From the NCBI RefSeq assembly GCF_014164775.1, contig NZ_JACJGB010000004.1, forward strand, positions 1 to 64,000: a stretch of DNA of 64,000 nt. Direction: 5' to 3'. The position numbers and the translations under genes were made by a program. The DNA is from Tessaracoccus sp. MC1679 (lineage in GTDB: Bacteria; Actinomycetota; Actinomycetes; Propionibacteriales; Propionibacteriaceae). Under the pieces are notes generated by a model, which was not told where the DNA came from, did no database searches, and saw nothing but the letters and a program-made list of their open reading frames with translations. How positions within the stretch are numbered: the stretch's first letter is position 1; every line of letters begins with the position of its first letter. This document shows positions 44,929-53,695 of this stretch, piece by piece.

Positions 44929-45089
44929 GGAACCACTGATCAATGCTGTTCTCGGTGAGGACGTGCCGGGCGGGAAGAGATGGCGCCACTACATCTGGTG
45001 CGTGTACTCGACGTCCATATCCAGATGGAGGGGTGGCAGATCGCCCGATCCGGTGCGCCGCAGCCGGGACATGATTGGTCAGTGGTTCC
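44929..45089. mobile_element. MITE-like fold-back element, CTAG flanks
   Basis: A 161-bp element with 16-bp terminal inverted repeats (GGAACCACTGATCAAT / ATTGGTCAGTGGTTCC, one mismatch) and CTAG on both sides (44925-44928, 45090-45093). Inner segments also pair (ATCTGG with CCAGAT, CCGGGCG with CGCCCG), so nearly the whole element can fold back. It holds no gene. The CTAG target and short inverted ends suggest mobilisation by an IS5-like transposase, none of which is in this window. The right 77 bp recur at 39547-39623. Confidence 0.85.
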
Positions 45090-45103
45090 CTAGGGCCATG
45101 GTC

Positions 45104-45109
45104 TAGGCT
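45104..45109 (+). promoter_or_regulatory. Putative -10 box of proS
   Basis: TAGGCT, 33 nt before the proS start, whose own ribosome binding site is GAGAAAGG. Any -35 element would fall at the right end of the MITE-like element, about 45081-45087, where no strong match is seen. Confidence 0.4.
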
Positions 45110-45142
45110 GACCCCCGGTCCACCCCGAGAAAGGCGCCACCC

Positions 45143-46912
45143 ATGCTCACTCGCCTGTCGAGCCTGTTCGTCCGCACCCTCCGCGACGACCCAGCCGACG
45201 CAGAGGTGCCCAGCCACCGCTGGCTGGTGCGCGCCGGCTACATCCGCCGGGCCGCCCCCGGGGTGTACTCCTGGCTGCCGCTGGGCCTGAAGGTGCTGCA
45301 GAAGGTGGAGGCCGTCGTCCGGGAGGAGATGGACGCCATCGGCGCCCAGGAGGTCCGCTTCCCGGCGCTGCTGCCCCGTGAGCCCTATGAGCTCACCGGC
45401 CGCTGGTCTGACTACGGCGACAACCTGTTCCGGCTGCAGGACCGCAAGGGCGCGGATCTGTTGCTCGGCCCCACGCATGAGGAGATGTTCACCCTCATGG
45501 TCAAGGACCTCTACAGCTCCTACAAGGACCTGCCGTTGTCGCTGTACCAGATCCAGACCAAGTACCGCGACGAGGCCCGCCCGCGGGCCGGCCTGCTCCG
45601 GGGTCGCGAGTTCATCATGAAGGACTCCTACTCCTTCGATGTCGACGACGCCGGCCTCGAGGCGAGCTACCTCCGGCACCGCGACGCCTACCAGCGGATC
45701 TTCGAGCGCCTCGGCCTCGAATTCGTCATCGTCTCCGCCATGGCGGGCGCCATGGGCGGCTCACGCTCGGAGGAATTCCTGGCAGTGGCCGACAACGGCG
45801 AGGACACCTTCGTCCGCTCGCCCGCCGGCTACGCGGCCAACGTGGAGGCCGTGCGGTTCGCCGCTCCCGCGCCGCTGCCGGTCGAGGACGCACCCGCCAT
45901 GGCGCCGATCGACACCCCGGACGCCGGATCGATCGCCGCCGTTGTCGACATCCTCAACCGCGACCGTCCCGATCGCTCCTGGACCGGTGCCGACACGCTC
46001 AAGAACATCCTGTTCCGGGTCACTGACGCCGACGGGTCCACGCGCGCGCTCGCCGTCGGGCTCCCCGGGGATCGGGAGGTGGACCTCAAGCGGTTGGCCG
46101 CAGCCCTCGAGCCGTCCGTCGCCGAGCCCTTCGGCGCCGAGGACTTCGCGAAGTTCCCAGACCTGGTGGTGGGCTACATCTCCCCGGTGTCGCTGGACGG
46201 GACCCGGGTGCTCGGCAAGGATTCGGCCACCGGCATCGAGTACCTCGTGGACCCCCGGGTGGTGGAGGGCACGTTCTGGGCCACCGGCGCCAACCTCAAG
46301 GACACGCACCTGGTGGGCGTCACCGCGGGCCGCGACTTCGTGGCCGATGGGGTCCTGGACGTGGCGGAGGTCCGAGAGGGCGATCCCGCGCCGGACGGCT
46401 CCGGGCCGCTGACCCTGGCCAGGGGAATCGAGATGGGCCACATCTTCCAGCTCGGGCGCAAGTACGCCGACGCGCTGGGTCTGAAGGTCCTGGATTCCAA
46501 CGGGAAGCTGGTCACGGTCACGATGGGCTCCTACGGCGTGGGCGTCTCGCGAGCCGTGGCCGCGGTGGCAGAGACCACCTGCGACGACAAGGGCCTCTGC
46601 TGGCCGCTGGCGCTGGCGCCGTTCCAGGTACAGGTGGTGGCCACAGGCAAGGATGCGGCGGTGTTCGCCGAGGCCGAGCGGATCGCGGGAGAGCTGTCGG
46701 GCCGCGGGGTCGACGTCCTCCTCGATGACCGCAAGGCAAGCCCGGGCGTGAAGTTCGCCGACGCCGAGATCATGGGGATGCCCATCATCGTCGTGGTGGG
46801 TCGCGGACTGGCCGACGGTGTGGTGGAGCTGCGCGACCGGCGAACCGGCGGGCGGCAGGAGCTGCCCGTGGCCGAGATCGTTGCCCAGGTTCTGCTGGCA
46901 GCCGGGCGCTGA
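45143..46912 (+). CDS. proS: Prolyl-tRNA synthetase
   Basis: A 589-residue class II synthetase of the bacterial type with an editing insertion. Motif 2 region is [19 protein letters not shown], the insertion runs about 225-400, motif 3 is [13 protein letters not shown] and the anticodon-binding domain is C-terminal. It charges tRNA-Pro. GAGAAAGG precedes the ATG. It ends 3 nt from the convergent DUF4439 gene. Confidence 0.96.
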   Translation: MLTRLSSLFVRTLRDDPADAEVPSHRWLVRAGYIRRAAPGVYSWLPLGLKVLQKVEAVVREEMDAIGAQEVRFPALLPREPYELTGRWSDYGDNLFRLQDRKGADLLLGPTHEEMFTLMVKDLYSSYKDLPLSLYQIQTKYRDEARPRAGLLRGREFIMKDSYSFDVDDAGLEASYLRHRDAYQRIFERLGLEFVIVSAMAGAMGGSRSEEFLAVADNGEDTFVRSPAGYAANVEAVRFAAPAPLPVEDAPAMAPIDTPDAGSIAAVVDILNRDRPDRSWTGADTLKNILFRVTDADGSTRALAVGLPGDREVDLKRLAAALEPSVAEPFGAEDFAKFPDLVVGYISPVSLDGTRVLGKDSATGIEYLVDPRVVEGTFWATGANLKDTHLVGVTAGRDFVADGVLDVAEVREGDPAPDGSGPLTLARGIEMGHIFQLGRKYADALGLKVLDSNGKLVTVTMGSYGVGVSRAVAAVAETTCDDKGLCWPLALAPFQVQVVATGKDAAVFAEAERIAGELSGRGVDVLLDDRKASPGVKFADAEIMGMPIIVVVGRGLADGVVELRDRRTGGRQELPVAEIVAQVLLAAGR

Positions 46913-46915
46913 GCC

Positions 46916-47845
46916 TCAGACCCAGCCTGGCCAGTGGGGGAGGGGCCGGCCCATGGCCCCCACGGAATCGGCGGCCCCGACCATGAGCTCCAGCCAACGC
47001 TCACGGCCCGGCCCTCCCGCTGCCACCAGCCGGCCGAGGCCCTCCAGGAGCCCCAGCTCCAGCGCCCCCCATCCCGCCCGGATCTCCTCGCTGGTGGTCA
47101 TCGCCGTGGGCAGCTCGAACGTCGCGGGCTGCACAGGTGCGACCGCCGGGAGCGCGTTGCGCAGCTCGTTGCGCAACTCCTTCGCGGTGGCCAGCCGGGC
47201 TGTTCCGAGGTCGCGCAGGGGGTCGTCGCCGTCGAGTCGGCCGATCCCCACGCCGAGCCCGTAGATCAGCGCCCAGGAGTGGCTGAGGGCGATGGGGAGC
47301 GACGCGGCCACGGTGGTGCCCTGAAAGTGACGCGGCTCCGCCTCGCCTTCGACGGGTGCTGCCCCCACCGTCGTCAATCCGCGGGACGTGCACGCCGCGG
47401 AGGCGTACAGCAGCCTGAGCGGCTGGGCCTGTGCGGCCAGCGCGGCGCGGCGCAGCGAGGTCTCCGCCGCCGTCGACGCCGCCGCCAGCGACTCCTCAAG
47501 CCCCGCGGGCGGCGGGGTCGCGGGGGAGTGCGGTGGCAGGTCGAAGACGGGCTCTCCCCCCGCCACCGGGTCAGCTGCCCGCAGGCGGTCCAGCACGGCG
47601 CCCAGAGCGGTTACGGCGGCGTCGGCCCAGGCGGGATAAGTCGCCGGGGCGCCCTCGGCGGAACGACCCGCCTCGATGGCGGCAACCAGCCCCGCCACCG
47701 CGGCTGCGGCCTCAGCGGCCTCGGCGGTCTGGCTGGGGGTCGGATCCGGCTCGGGCGCAGGGAGCGACGGCTGGGAAATGGTGGGGTCCAGGCCGCAGCC
47801 CGCAACGAGCAGGGCCGCCAGGACCGCGCGCCTGCCACATCTCAT
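46916..47845 (-). CDS. DUF4439 lipoprotein (ferritin-like)
   Basis: About 309 residues with a lipoprotein signal (basic start, hydrophobic run, lipobox VAGC near 14-17), an acidic Pro-rich linker, and an Ala-rich helical body. The C-terminal part (ALSHSWALIYGLGVGIG and onward) resembles the ferritin-like DUF4439 domain that occurs beside proS and rimP in actinobacteria. Function unknown. The start at 47845 is supported by TAGGCT 7 nt upstream. Confidence 0.82.
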   Translation of the reverse strand: MRCGRRAVLAALLVAGCGLDPTISQPSLPAPEPDPTPSQTAEAAEAAAAVAGLVAAIEAGRSAEGAPATYPAWADAAVTALGAVLDRLRAADPVAGGEPVFDLPPHSPATPPPAGLEESLAAASTAAETSLRRAALAAQAQPLRLLYASAACTSRGLTTVGAAPVEGEAEPRHFQGTTVAASLPIALSHSWALIYGLGVGIGRLDGDDPLRDLGTARLATAKELRNELRNALPAVAPVQPATFELPTAMTTSEEIRAGWGALELGLLEGLGRLVAAGGPGRERWLELMVGAADSVGAMGRPLPHWPGWV

Positions 47846-47852
47846 GGACTTC

Positions 47853-47858
47853 AGCCTA
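47853..47858 (-). promoter_or_regulatory. Putative -10 box, leaderless DUF4439 gene
   Basis: TAGGCT on the minus strand, 7 nt before the ATG at 47845. A TATGCT on the plus strand at 47863-47868 may serve rimP. Confidence 0.5.
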
Positions 47859-47910
47859 TCGGTATGCTTGGTCTTCACAATTAGGCCAACAACCGGATAT
47901 GGAGCCGAAG

Positions 47911-48396
47911 ATGCAGGAGAACACGCTCGCGTCGGTCATTGAACCGATCCTCGCGGAGCACGGACTCGAGCTCGACAGCATGGAGGTCACACCTCTCGGC
48001 AAGCGCTCCGTACTACGGATCAGCGTCGACGGCGACGGACCGCTGGGTCGGGGACCGCTGCTCGACGACATCGCCCGCGCAGCCTCGTCCATCTCGGCGG
48101 CGCTCGACGAGAGCGACGCCGTGGGCACACGTCCCTACACCCTCGAGGTGAGCTCGCGTGGCGTCAGCACCCCCCTCACCGCCGCCAAGCACTACCGCAG
48201 AAACACCGGCCGGCTCGTCAAGCTGTGGCTGGCGGAGGGGGACACCACCGGCCGGATCGTCGACGTCACCGAGGAGGGGGTCACTCTGGACGTCGAGGGG
48301 ACGCACCGCACCGTCGCGCTCAGCGACATCAGGAAGGCCGTCGTCCAGGTGGAGCTCAACCGCTCCCTGGCCGACGATGACGGAGAGGAAGCATGA
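47911..48396 (+). CDS. rimP: Ribosome maturation factor RimP
   Basis: A 161-residue two-domain protein for 30S assembly. The N-terminal domain has the [13 protein letters not shown] and [12 protein letters not shown] segments; the C-terminal domain is Sm-like. I chose ATG 47911 with GGAG at good distance; ATG 47899 would add 4 residues. Its stop overlaps the nusA start (ATGA), as in most bacteria. Confidence 0.93.
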   Translation: MQENTLASVIEPILAEHGLELDSMEVTPLGKRSVLRISVDGDGPLGRGPLLDDIARAASSISAALDESDAVGTRPYTLEVSSRGVSTPLTAAKHYRRNTGRLVKLWLAEGDTTGRIVDVTEEGVTLDVEGTHRTVALSDIRKAVVQVELNRSLADDDGEEA

Positions 48397-49370
48397 TGGA
48401 CGTCGATCTGGCAGCGCTGCGCGCAATCGAGCGGGACAAGGAGATCTCCGAGGACTACCTCATCAAGACCCTTGAAGACGCACTGCTCAACGCGTACAAC
48501 AAGACCCCGCACGCCCTGCGCGGGGTCAAGGTCGAGGTCAACCGCAAGACCGGCAAGGTGAGTGTGCTCGCCCCCGAGTTCGACGACGACGACAAGATCA
48601 TCGGCTACTTCGACGACACGCCTGATGACTTCGGCCGGATCGCGGCGGCCACTGCTCGTCAGGTGATCTTCCAGCGGCTCAGGGAGGCCGAGGATGATCA
48701 GAAGTACGGCCACTTCGCCGGCACCGAGGGCGACATCGTGGTGGGCACCATCCAGCAGGACCGCGACACCAGGGCGGTGCGGGTGGACCTCGGTTCGCTC
48801 GAGGCGATGATGCCGCTGGCCGAGCAGGTTCCGGGGGAGGACTACTCGCACGGCCGTCGGCTCAGGGTCTACGTGGTGGCGGTCCGCCGTGAACTGCGCG
48901 GTCCCCAGGTGATCGTGTCGCGCACGCACCCCAACCTGGTCAAGAAGCTCTTCGCCATGGAGGTGCCCGAGCTCGGGCAGGGGATGGTGGAGATCATGGA
49001 GATCGCGCGCGAGGCCGGGCACCGGACCAAGATCGCGGTGCGCTCGAACCACCCGGATGTCTCCGCCAAGGGCGCCTTCATCGGACCCATGGGACAACGC
49101 GTCCGCGCCGTGACCAACGAGTTGGGGGAGGAGAAGATCGACATCGTCGACTACTCCGAGGACCCGGCGAAGTTTGTCGCGGCGGCCCTGTCGCCGGCCA
49201 AGGTCCTGTCGGTGACGGTGATGGATCTCCAGGCGCGCGCCTGCCGCGCGATCGTTCCCGATTACCAGCTCTCGCTGGCCATCGGGCGCGAGGGGCAGAA
49301 CGCGCGGTTGGCCGCCCGCCTCACCGGGTGGCGAATCGACATTCAGCCCGATACCGCACCGGGGGCGTAA
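48393..49370 (+). CDS. nusA: Transcription factor NusA
   Basis: A 325-residue elongation/termination factor. N-terminal RNA-polymerase-binding domain, S1 domain (about 120-195), and two KH domains ([42 protein letters not shown]). It lacks the C-terminal acidic repeats of E. coli NusA, which is normal for actinobacteria. Two adjacent ATG codons (48393, 48396) are possible starts. Confidence 0.95.
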   Translation: MMDVDLAALRAIERDKEISEDYLIKTLEDALLNAYNKTPHALRGVKVEVNRKTGKVSVLAPEFDDDDKIIGYFDDTPDDFGRIAAATARQVIFQRLREAEDDQKYGHFAGTEGDIVVGTIQQDRDTRAVRVDLGSLEAMMPLAEQVPGEDYSHGRRLRVYVVAVRRELRGPQVIVSRTHPNLVKKLFAMEVPELGQGMVEIMEIAREAGHRTKIAVRSNHPDVSAKGAFIGPMGQRVRAVTNELGEEKIDIVDYSEDPAKFVAAALSPAKVLSVTVMDLQARACRAIVPDYQLSLAIGREGQNARLAARLTGWRIDIQPDTAPGA

Positions 49371-49373
49371 CAT
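49368..49373 (+). promoter_or_regulatory. Putative -10 box, leaderless sulfatase gene
   Basis: TAACAT overlaps the nusA stop codon and ends 9 nt before the ATG at 49383. No ribosome binding site is seen. Confidence 0.4.
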
Positions 49374-49382
49374 GTCCCAACG

Positions 49383-51257
49383 ATGCCTGTTCACCGCCCG
49401 TTTGGTTCCCGTTTACTCAAGCCCCGCCACAAGTGGGGCCGCCTCGTCGTGCTCCTGCTGCCCGTCGCGCTCATGGGGGTGTGGCTGAAGTTCGCGCGCA
49501 CCGGCGCGTACTTCCCGGACGCCGACCTCGGCGAGGTGGCCGCCCGCGTGTGGTCCGATGTGGCCTTCGGGTCCGCATGGGTGCTCCTGTGGGGGGTGCT
49601 GTCGGCGGTCGGCCCAGGGTGGTTGCGTACCATCGCGTTCTATCTGGCCCACGCCGCCACGCTGGTGCTGGGGCTCTTCCTGGTGGTCAGCCACAGCTAT
49701 GTGATGACGACTGGCAACCCGCTCACCTGGATGCAGATCGAGTACGCGTGGCGCGGCGGGGGAGAGCTGCACGGTCTCCTGGAATCCCAGATCACCCCCG
49801 GCATGATCGCCCTGGCCGTCGGGGTGCTGGTGAACACCCTCGTCGCGCCCCTGCTGCTGGGGCCCCTGGTCTCGCGGGCCCTGAGGAAGCCCTCGCGGCT
49901 GGTGCGTCGGCTCGTGGTGGTGGCAGTGGCCGCTCTGTTGCTGGCCGCCTCGGCCTGGAGCGCGCCCACCGTCTCGGCCGCCTTCGCGCTCGCGCCGCCC
50001 GTTCAGCTCGTCGTCGCCCCGATCCGTGAGGCGGACGCCTATCCGGAGCCGGCCAGTGCGGTCGCCGTCGCTCAGGCTGTCGGTGAGACCCGGTTGGTGC
50101 CCCGGCCCGATGCCTCCGGGCGCAACCTCGTGGTGATCACCCTCGAGTCGCAGCGCGCCACCTCGACGCTGCCTCCCACGAGCCAACCCGTGACCCCTGT
50201 CCTCGATGCGCTTGCGGAGTCCAGCCTCACGCCGTCGCGCGGCTACTCGCTCCTTCCGCACACCTCGAAGGCCCTCACAGCCGTCCACTGCGGGGTCGCC
50301 GCACCTCCTGACCACGACAACACCGAGGCCGAGGCAGGCAGCATGCCGATGCCGTGCCTGGCCGAACTGCTGGGGGACCAGGGCTACGAGACCGCGTTCC
50401 TCCAGTCGGCCACCGAACACTTCGAGCGCAGGCGCGGGACGGTGGACAACCTCGGCTTCGATTTCTTCCGCTCCGTGGACAGCATGCCGAAGGTCGGCTT
50501 CGGGAAGGCCAACTACTTCGGCTACGAAGACGACATCATGCTCGGACCCGCTCGTGACTGGCTGGCCACCACCGACGGCGAGCCGTTCATGCTCGGCATG
50601 CTGACAGTCACGGGGCACCACGACTACGTGCTCGAGGGCCACGAGCCGATCGACTTCGTGGAGGATCCGCTCCTCAACTCGTACCTCAACGGCATCCACT
50701 ACCAGGATGCCTTCGTCGGCCGCGTGATCGACATGTTCAAGGAGCTCGGACTCTACGAGGACACCGTCTTCGTGGTGACAGGCGATCATGGCGAGGGCTT
50801 CGGCGAGCACCGCGTCTTCCAGCACGACAACACGATCTACGACGAGGGCGTCAGGATCCCCTTCCTGGTGCACGACCCCCAGCGGGAGGGAGAGCAGCTG
50901 GGGCAGCCGGCGAACCAGCTGGCAGTCCTGCCCACCGCCGTCGACGCTCTCGGCTTCGACCTGGTCTCCGGGCACGCGTATCAGCCGTCGCTCTACAGCG
51001 GAGAGCCCCAAGGTCCGTTGGTGGCCACCTGCCTCGCGCGGGGGCGCTGCACGGCGGTCATCGACGGTGACCGCAAGCTCATCCACCACTTCGGAGACCG
51101 GCGCGACGAGGTCTTCGACCTCGCGGCGGACCCCTTCGAGCTCAACGACCTCGCCGCGACGGCGGATGAGGCGTGGATGGGCGAGTTCCGCGACGTCGCG
51201 CTGGCGTGGTACGTCGACACCGAGGCGATGTACGAGGCACACCGCGCCGGACAGTAG
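49383..51257 (+). CDS. LTA-synthase-like membrane sulfatase / phosphoglycerol transferase
   Basis: A 624-residue protein with about five membrane helices in the first 210 residues and a large extracytoplasmic alkaline-phosphatase-superfamily domain. Glu in VITLESQRA and the TGDHGEGFGEH segment fit metal binding. Thr294 in PHTSKAL is at the place of the catalytic Thr of LtaS. It probably transfers or removes phosphoglycerol-type groups on a cell-envelope polymer. No cysteine for formylglycine conversion is seen, which argues against a true sulfatase. It lies 12 nt after nusA and ends at a terminator. Confidence 0.88.
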   Translation: MPVHRPFGSRLLKPRHKWGRLVVLLLPVALMGVWLKFARTGAYFPDADLGEVAARVWSDVAFGSAWVLLWGVLSAVGPGWLRTIAFYLAHAATLVLGLFLVVSHSYVMTTGNPLTWMQIEYAWRGGGELHGLLESQITPGMIALAVGVLVNTLVAPLLLGPLVSRALRKPSRLVRRLVVVAVAALLLAASAWSAPTVSAAFALAPPVQLVVAPIREADAYPEPASAVAVAQAVGETRLVPRPDASGRNLVVITLESQRATSTLPPTSQPVTPVLDALAESSLTPSRGYSLLPHTSKALTAVHCGVAAPPDHDNTEAEAGSMPMPCLAELLGDQGYETAFLQSATEHFERRRGTVDNLGFDFFRSVDSMPKVGFGKANYFGYEDDIMLGPARDWLATTDGEPFMLGMLTVTGHHDYVLEGHEPIDFVEDPLLNSYLNGIHYQDAFVGRVIDMFKELGLYEDTVFVVTGDHGEGFGEHRVFQHDNTIYDEGVRIPFLVHDPQREGEQLGQPANQLAVLPTAVDALGFDLVSGHAYQPSLYSGEPQGPLVATCLARGRCTAVIDGDRKLIHHFGDRRDEVFDLAADPFELNDLAATADEAWMGEFRDVALAWYVDTEAMYEAHRAGQ

Positions 51258-51264
51258 CCCACTA

Positions 51265-51298
51265 CTGAGAGAATCTCAGGTTATTTTTGGTTTTCTCT
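51265..51298 (+). terminator. Intrinsic terminator after sulfatase gene
   Basis: CTGAGA-GAA-TCTCAG followed by a T-rich run (51281-51295). The stem is short but the T-run is unusual for this GC-rich DNA. The T-run also contains the likely -35 box of the next gene. Confidence 0.6.
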
Positions 51299-51316
51299 CA
51301 ACTTCCGGGTTAGCCT
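51287..51316 (+). promoter_or_regulatory. Promoter of the rpf gene (candidate)
   Basis: TTGGTT (51287-51292) and TAGCCT (51311-51316) with an 18-nt spacer. The leader would be about 25 nt, too short for a riboswitch. Confidence 0.5.
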
Positions 51317-51346
51317 GATAGCACACTGCTGAAACTTGAGGAGTTC

Positions 51347-52492
51347 GTGTTGAAGGCGAAGAAGTTCTGGATCCCCGTGGCGGCCGGCGGCTGCGCGCTC
51401 GCGCTCGTGACCGCGGCGGGAGTCGCGACAGCCCTGCACAAGAACGACGTCACCCTCGTCGTCGACGGCGTCTCTCGCACCATTGCGGTGCGTGAGGACA
51501 CAGTCGCCGAGGTGCTGCAGCTGGAGAACATCGAGCTGGGCCGGCATGATGTGGTCCTGCCCGGGCCGGACACCGAGGTCGACGACGACATGGAGATCAG
51601 CGTCGCCTTCGGCCGCGAGCTTGAAGTGACGGTCGACGGCGAGAAGCGGACCGTCTGGACCACCGCCCGCACCGTTGGCGAGGCGCTGTCGATGCTCAAC
51701 CTGGGCGCCGCCGACTCGAAGCTCTCCACGTCCCGTTCCACCACGATCTCCCGCCAGGGGCTGACGATGGAGCTGGCCACCGCCAAGGACGTCACGCTGA
51801 CGGTGGCGGGGACGCCCGCCCAGCTGACCGTGGCCGGTACTGTCGCGGATGCGCTGGCCCAGGCCGGCGTCAAGCCGGATTCCGACGACAAGGTGACCCC
51901 CGCGGCCGGCACCGTTCTGGAGGACGGACTAGCCATCACCGTGGTCGCTGTTGAGGTCAAGCAGGCCACCAAAGAGGTGGCGGTGCCCTTCGAGAAGACC
52001 TCGGTGAAGTCCGCGGACCTGGCCAAGGGAACCAGCAAGATCACCACCAAGGGAGTCAACGGCCTCGCCAGCGAGACCTACACCGAGGTGTATGAGGACG
52101 GCACACTGGTCAGCTCCGCCCTCGACGAGCGGGTGGTCACCCGTAAGCCCGTGACGCAGGTCACCACGGTGGGCACCAAGGTGTCCGCCCCTGCCATCTC
52201 GTCCACGTCATCCTCGTCCACGTCCTCCTCGACGTCGTCATCCGGCGGTGCCATCAACCTCGCCCGTGCGGACATGTGGGACCGGATCGCCCAGTGCGAG
52301 TCGGGCGGCCGCTGGGACATCAACACGGGCAACGGCTACTACGGGGGCCTGCAGTTCAACCTTGCCACCTGGCGCTCGGTCAACGGCCAGGACTTCGCGT
52401 CCTACCCCCACCAGGCCAGCCGCGCGGAGCAGATCACCGTGGCGAACCGCCTCTACGCGATCCGCGGCACCCAGCCGTGGAGCTGCGCCTGA
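51347..52492 (+). CDS. rpfB: Resuscitation-promoting factor (RpfB-type)
   Basis: A 381-residue secreted or membrane-anchored cell-wall enzyme. N-terminal hydrophobic helix (about 7-25), three DUF348-like repeats (about 30-190), a G5 domain (about 195-275), a Ser/Thr linker, and a C-terminal lysozyme-like Rpf domain with catalytic Glu318 (CESGGRWDINTGNGYYGGLQF region) and a closing Cys pair. It cleaves peptidoglycan during growth resumption. The start is GTG 51347 with GAGGAG upstream. Confidence 0.94.
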   Translation: MLKAKKFWIPVAAGGCALALVTAAGVATALHKNDVTLVVDGVSRTIAVREDTVAEVLQLENIELGRHDVVLPGPDTEVDDDMEISVAFGRELEVTVDGEKRTVWTTARTVGEALSMLNLGAADSKLSTSRSTTISRQGLTMELATAKDVTLTVAGTPAQLTVAGTVADALAQAGVKPDSDDKVTPAAGTVLEDGLAITVVAVEVKQATKEVAVPFEKTSVKSADLAKGTSKITTKGVNGLASETYTEVYEDGTLVSSALDERVVTRKPVTQVTTVGTKVSAPAISSTSSSSTSSSTSSSGGAINLARADMWDRIAQCESGGRWDINTGNGYYGGLQFNLATWRSVNGQDFASYPHQASRAEQITVANRLYAIRGTQPWSCA

Positions 52493-52509
52493 CACCCTGC
52501 GCCTCGGCG

Positions 52510-52553
52510 CACAGACAAGACCCGGTGGCCTGAGCCACCGGGTCTTGTCTGTG
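52510..52553. terminator. Bidirectional terminator, 20-bp stem
   Basis: A perfect 20-bp stem (52510-52529 with 52534-52553) around a CTGA loop, between the convergent rpf and secreted-protein genes. It can serve both strands. Confidence 0.85.
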
Positions 52554-52557
52554 TCGA

Positions 52558-53136
52558 TCAGCGGCCCCGGTGCCCACCGCCGCGGGTGGAGACGATGCCG
52601 GCGTCGATCGCCTTCTGCACTGTGTCCGCTTCGGCCTGGGTCAGCTTCCCGTCCGTGACAGCCTGGTCCAGGATCGCAGTGTCGGCCTCTGCCCGCTCGG
52701 CTGTGCGGGTGGCCTGGATCTCGTCGAGGGCGGCCTGCACCCTCGATTCGTCGATGCCGAGTTCGCCCGCGAGCGCGCTCACGTACGCAGCCTGCCGCTC
52801 CGTCCGCGCCGCCTCGCGTTCCTCGTCGGTGGCATCCGTTGAGGGTTGGACGAACTCCAGGCCCTCGCGGGCCGCATCCATCGCGACCTCGAGCGCGTCC
52901 TCCTCCACGCCGAGCTTCTCGGCGAGGGTGGCCGCGTCGGCACCGGGCATTCCGCGGTCGCCGTGGCGGCCCTTGCCCTCGCGTGATCCGAGGGGGGCCG
53001 AGGAGTCCTCGCTGGCCGATGCCGACGCGCTCGGGGTGGGGGTGGTGGTGTCGGCGGTGGCGATCTGTGAGACGCCGAAGCCCAGGCCCGCGGCCATGGC
53101 GGCGGCGGAAATGCCGGCGATCAGTTTGTTCTGCAT
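52558..53136 (-). CDS. Small secreted helical protein
   Basis: A 192-residue protein I do not recognise as a named family. The signal peptide covers about 1-29. A Ser/Thr/Ala linker and a charged stretch (GSREGKGRHGDRG) follow. The rest is helical and shows two related units, LAEKLGVEEDALEVAMDAAREG and LAGELGIDESRVQAALDEIQ, then GKLTQAEADTVQKAIDAG. It ends in Gly, His and Arg. The start has a strong AGGAGG. It is probably cell-wall or extracellular. Confidence 0.8.
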   Translation of the reverse strand: MQNKLIAGISAAAMAAGLGFGVSQIATADTTTPTPSASASASEDSSAPLGSREGKGRHGDRGMPGADAATLAEKLGVEEDALEVAMDAAREGLEFVQPSTDATDEEREAARTERQAAYVSALAGELGIDESRVQAALDEIQATRTAERAEADTAILDQAVTDGKLTQAEADTVQKAIDAGIVSTRGGGHRGR

Positions 53137-53249
53137 GTGTCCTCCTGATGGTGAGTAGATCTCGGGCCTGATGCCCGATGGATCAACCTTCCCGCCGCCC
53201 CCTGTCAGGACGCTGTGCGGTGCCTGGGGTGTTGCTGGCAATGTGGCCG

Positions 53250-53255
53250 TAGGCT
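53250..53255 (+). promoter_or_regulatory. Putative -10 box, leaderless ylxR
   Basis: TAGGCT ends 8 nt before the ATG at 53264. Confidence 0.45.
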
Positions 53256-53263
53256 TGGGTCCG

Positions 53264-53497
53264 ATGACTCCCCAACGCACCTGCATCGGCTGTCGAGGCC
53301 GTGACGATCAGGACCGGCTCCTTCGGCTCGTCCGACGAGGCGACCTCGCCGTCGACGGCACCCGACCGCGCCTCCCGGGACGCGGAGCCTACGTTCACGC
53401 CGGCTGCCTGGAACTGGCGATCCGCCGCCGGGCGGTCCGGAGGGCCTTCGGTGCAGCCGTCGAGCTGGACCCGGCTGCGCACTGGCCTGCGGCTTGA
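53264..53497 (+). CDS. ylxR: YlxR-family nucleic-acid-binding protein
   Basis: A 77-residue basic protein of the DUF448/YlxR family, with RTCIGCR at the start and GRGAYVHAGC in the middle. YlxR binds RNA or nucleoid and modulates RNase P in Bacillus. It precedes infB as in most Gram-positive bacteria. The open frame extends upstream to 53171, but the family begins at ATG 53264. Confidence 0.92.
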   Translation: MTPQRTCIGCRGRDDQDRLLRLVRRGDLAVDGTRPRLPGRGAYVHAGCLELAIRRRAVRRAFGAAVELDPAAHWPAA

Positions 53498-53530
53498 CAC
53501 TCTGGCTGGATCAAGCCTCTTCGGGAGGAT

Positions 53531-53629
53531 ATGATGTCCAGCGGCCCACGTCTTTGTCGTGGCCGCATCGTTCCACGCCCGACAGGGCGACAACCAGAAG
53601 GTGGGCTCACGCTCATGACCACTCGATGA
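53531..53629 (+). CDS. Possible 32-residue leader peptide before infB
   Basis: A short frame starting ATG-ATG at 53531 with GGGAGGAT just upstream, the best ribosome binding site in this 198-bp gap. It encodes a basic peptide (MMSSGPRLCRGRIVPRPTGR at the start) that ends 67 nt before infB. It could be a leader peptide or a chance frame; no homologue is known to me. Confidence 0.35.
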   Translation: MMSSGPRLCRGRIVPRPTGRQPEGGLTLMTTR

Positions 53630-53695
53630 GAACCCAACGATGATTCAGCACAACTAAAGGTTCGCCCCTTGGAGGTCGGGCCGCAAAGGAGAGTA

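Noticed and set aside
51299-51346. Riboswitch of the ydaO (c-di-AMP) type before the rpf gene
   Set aside because: Such switches precede some actinobacterial rpf genes, but the leader here is only about 25-30 nt after the likely promoter.
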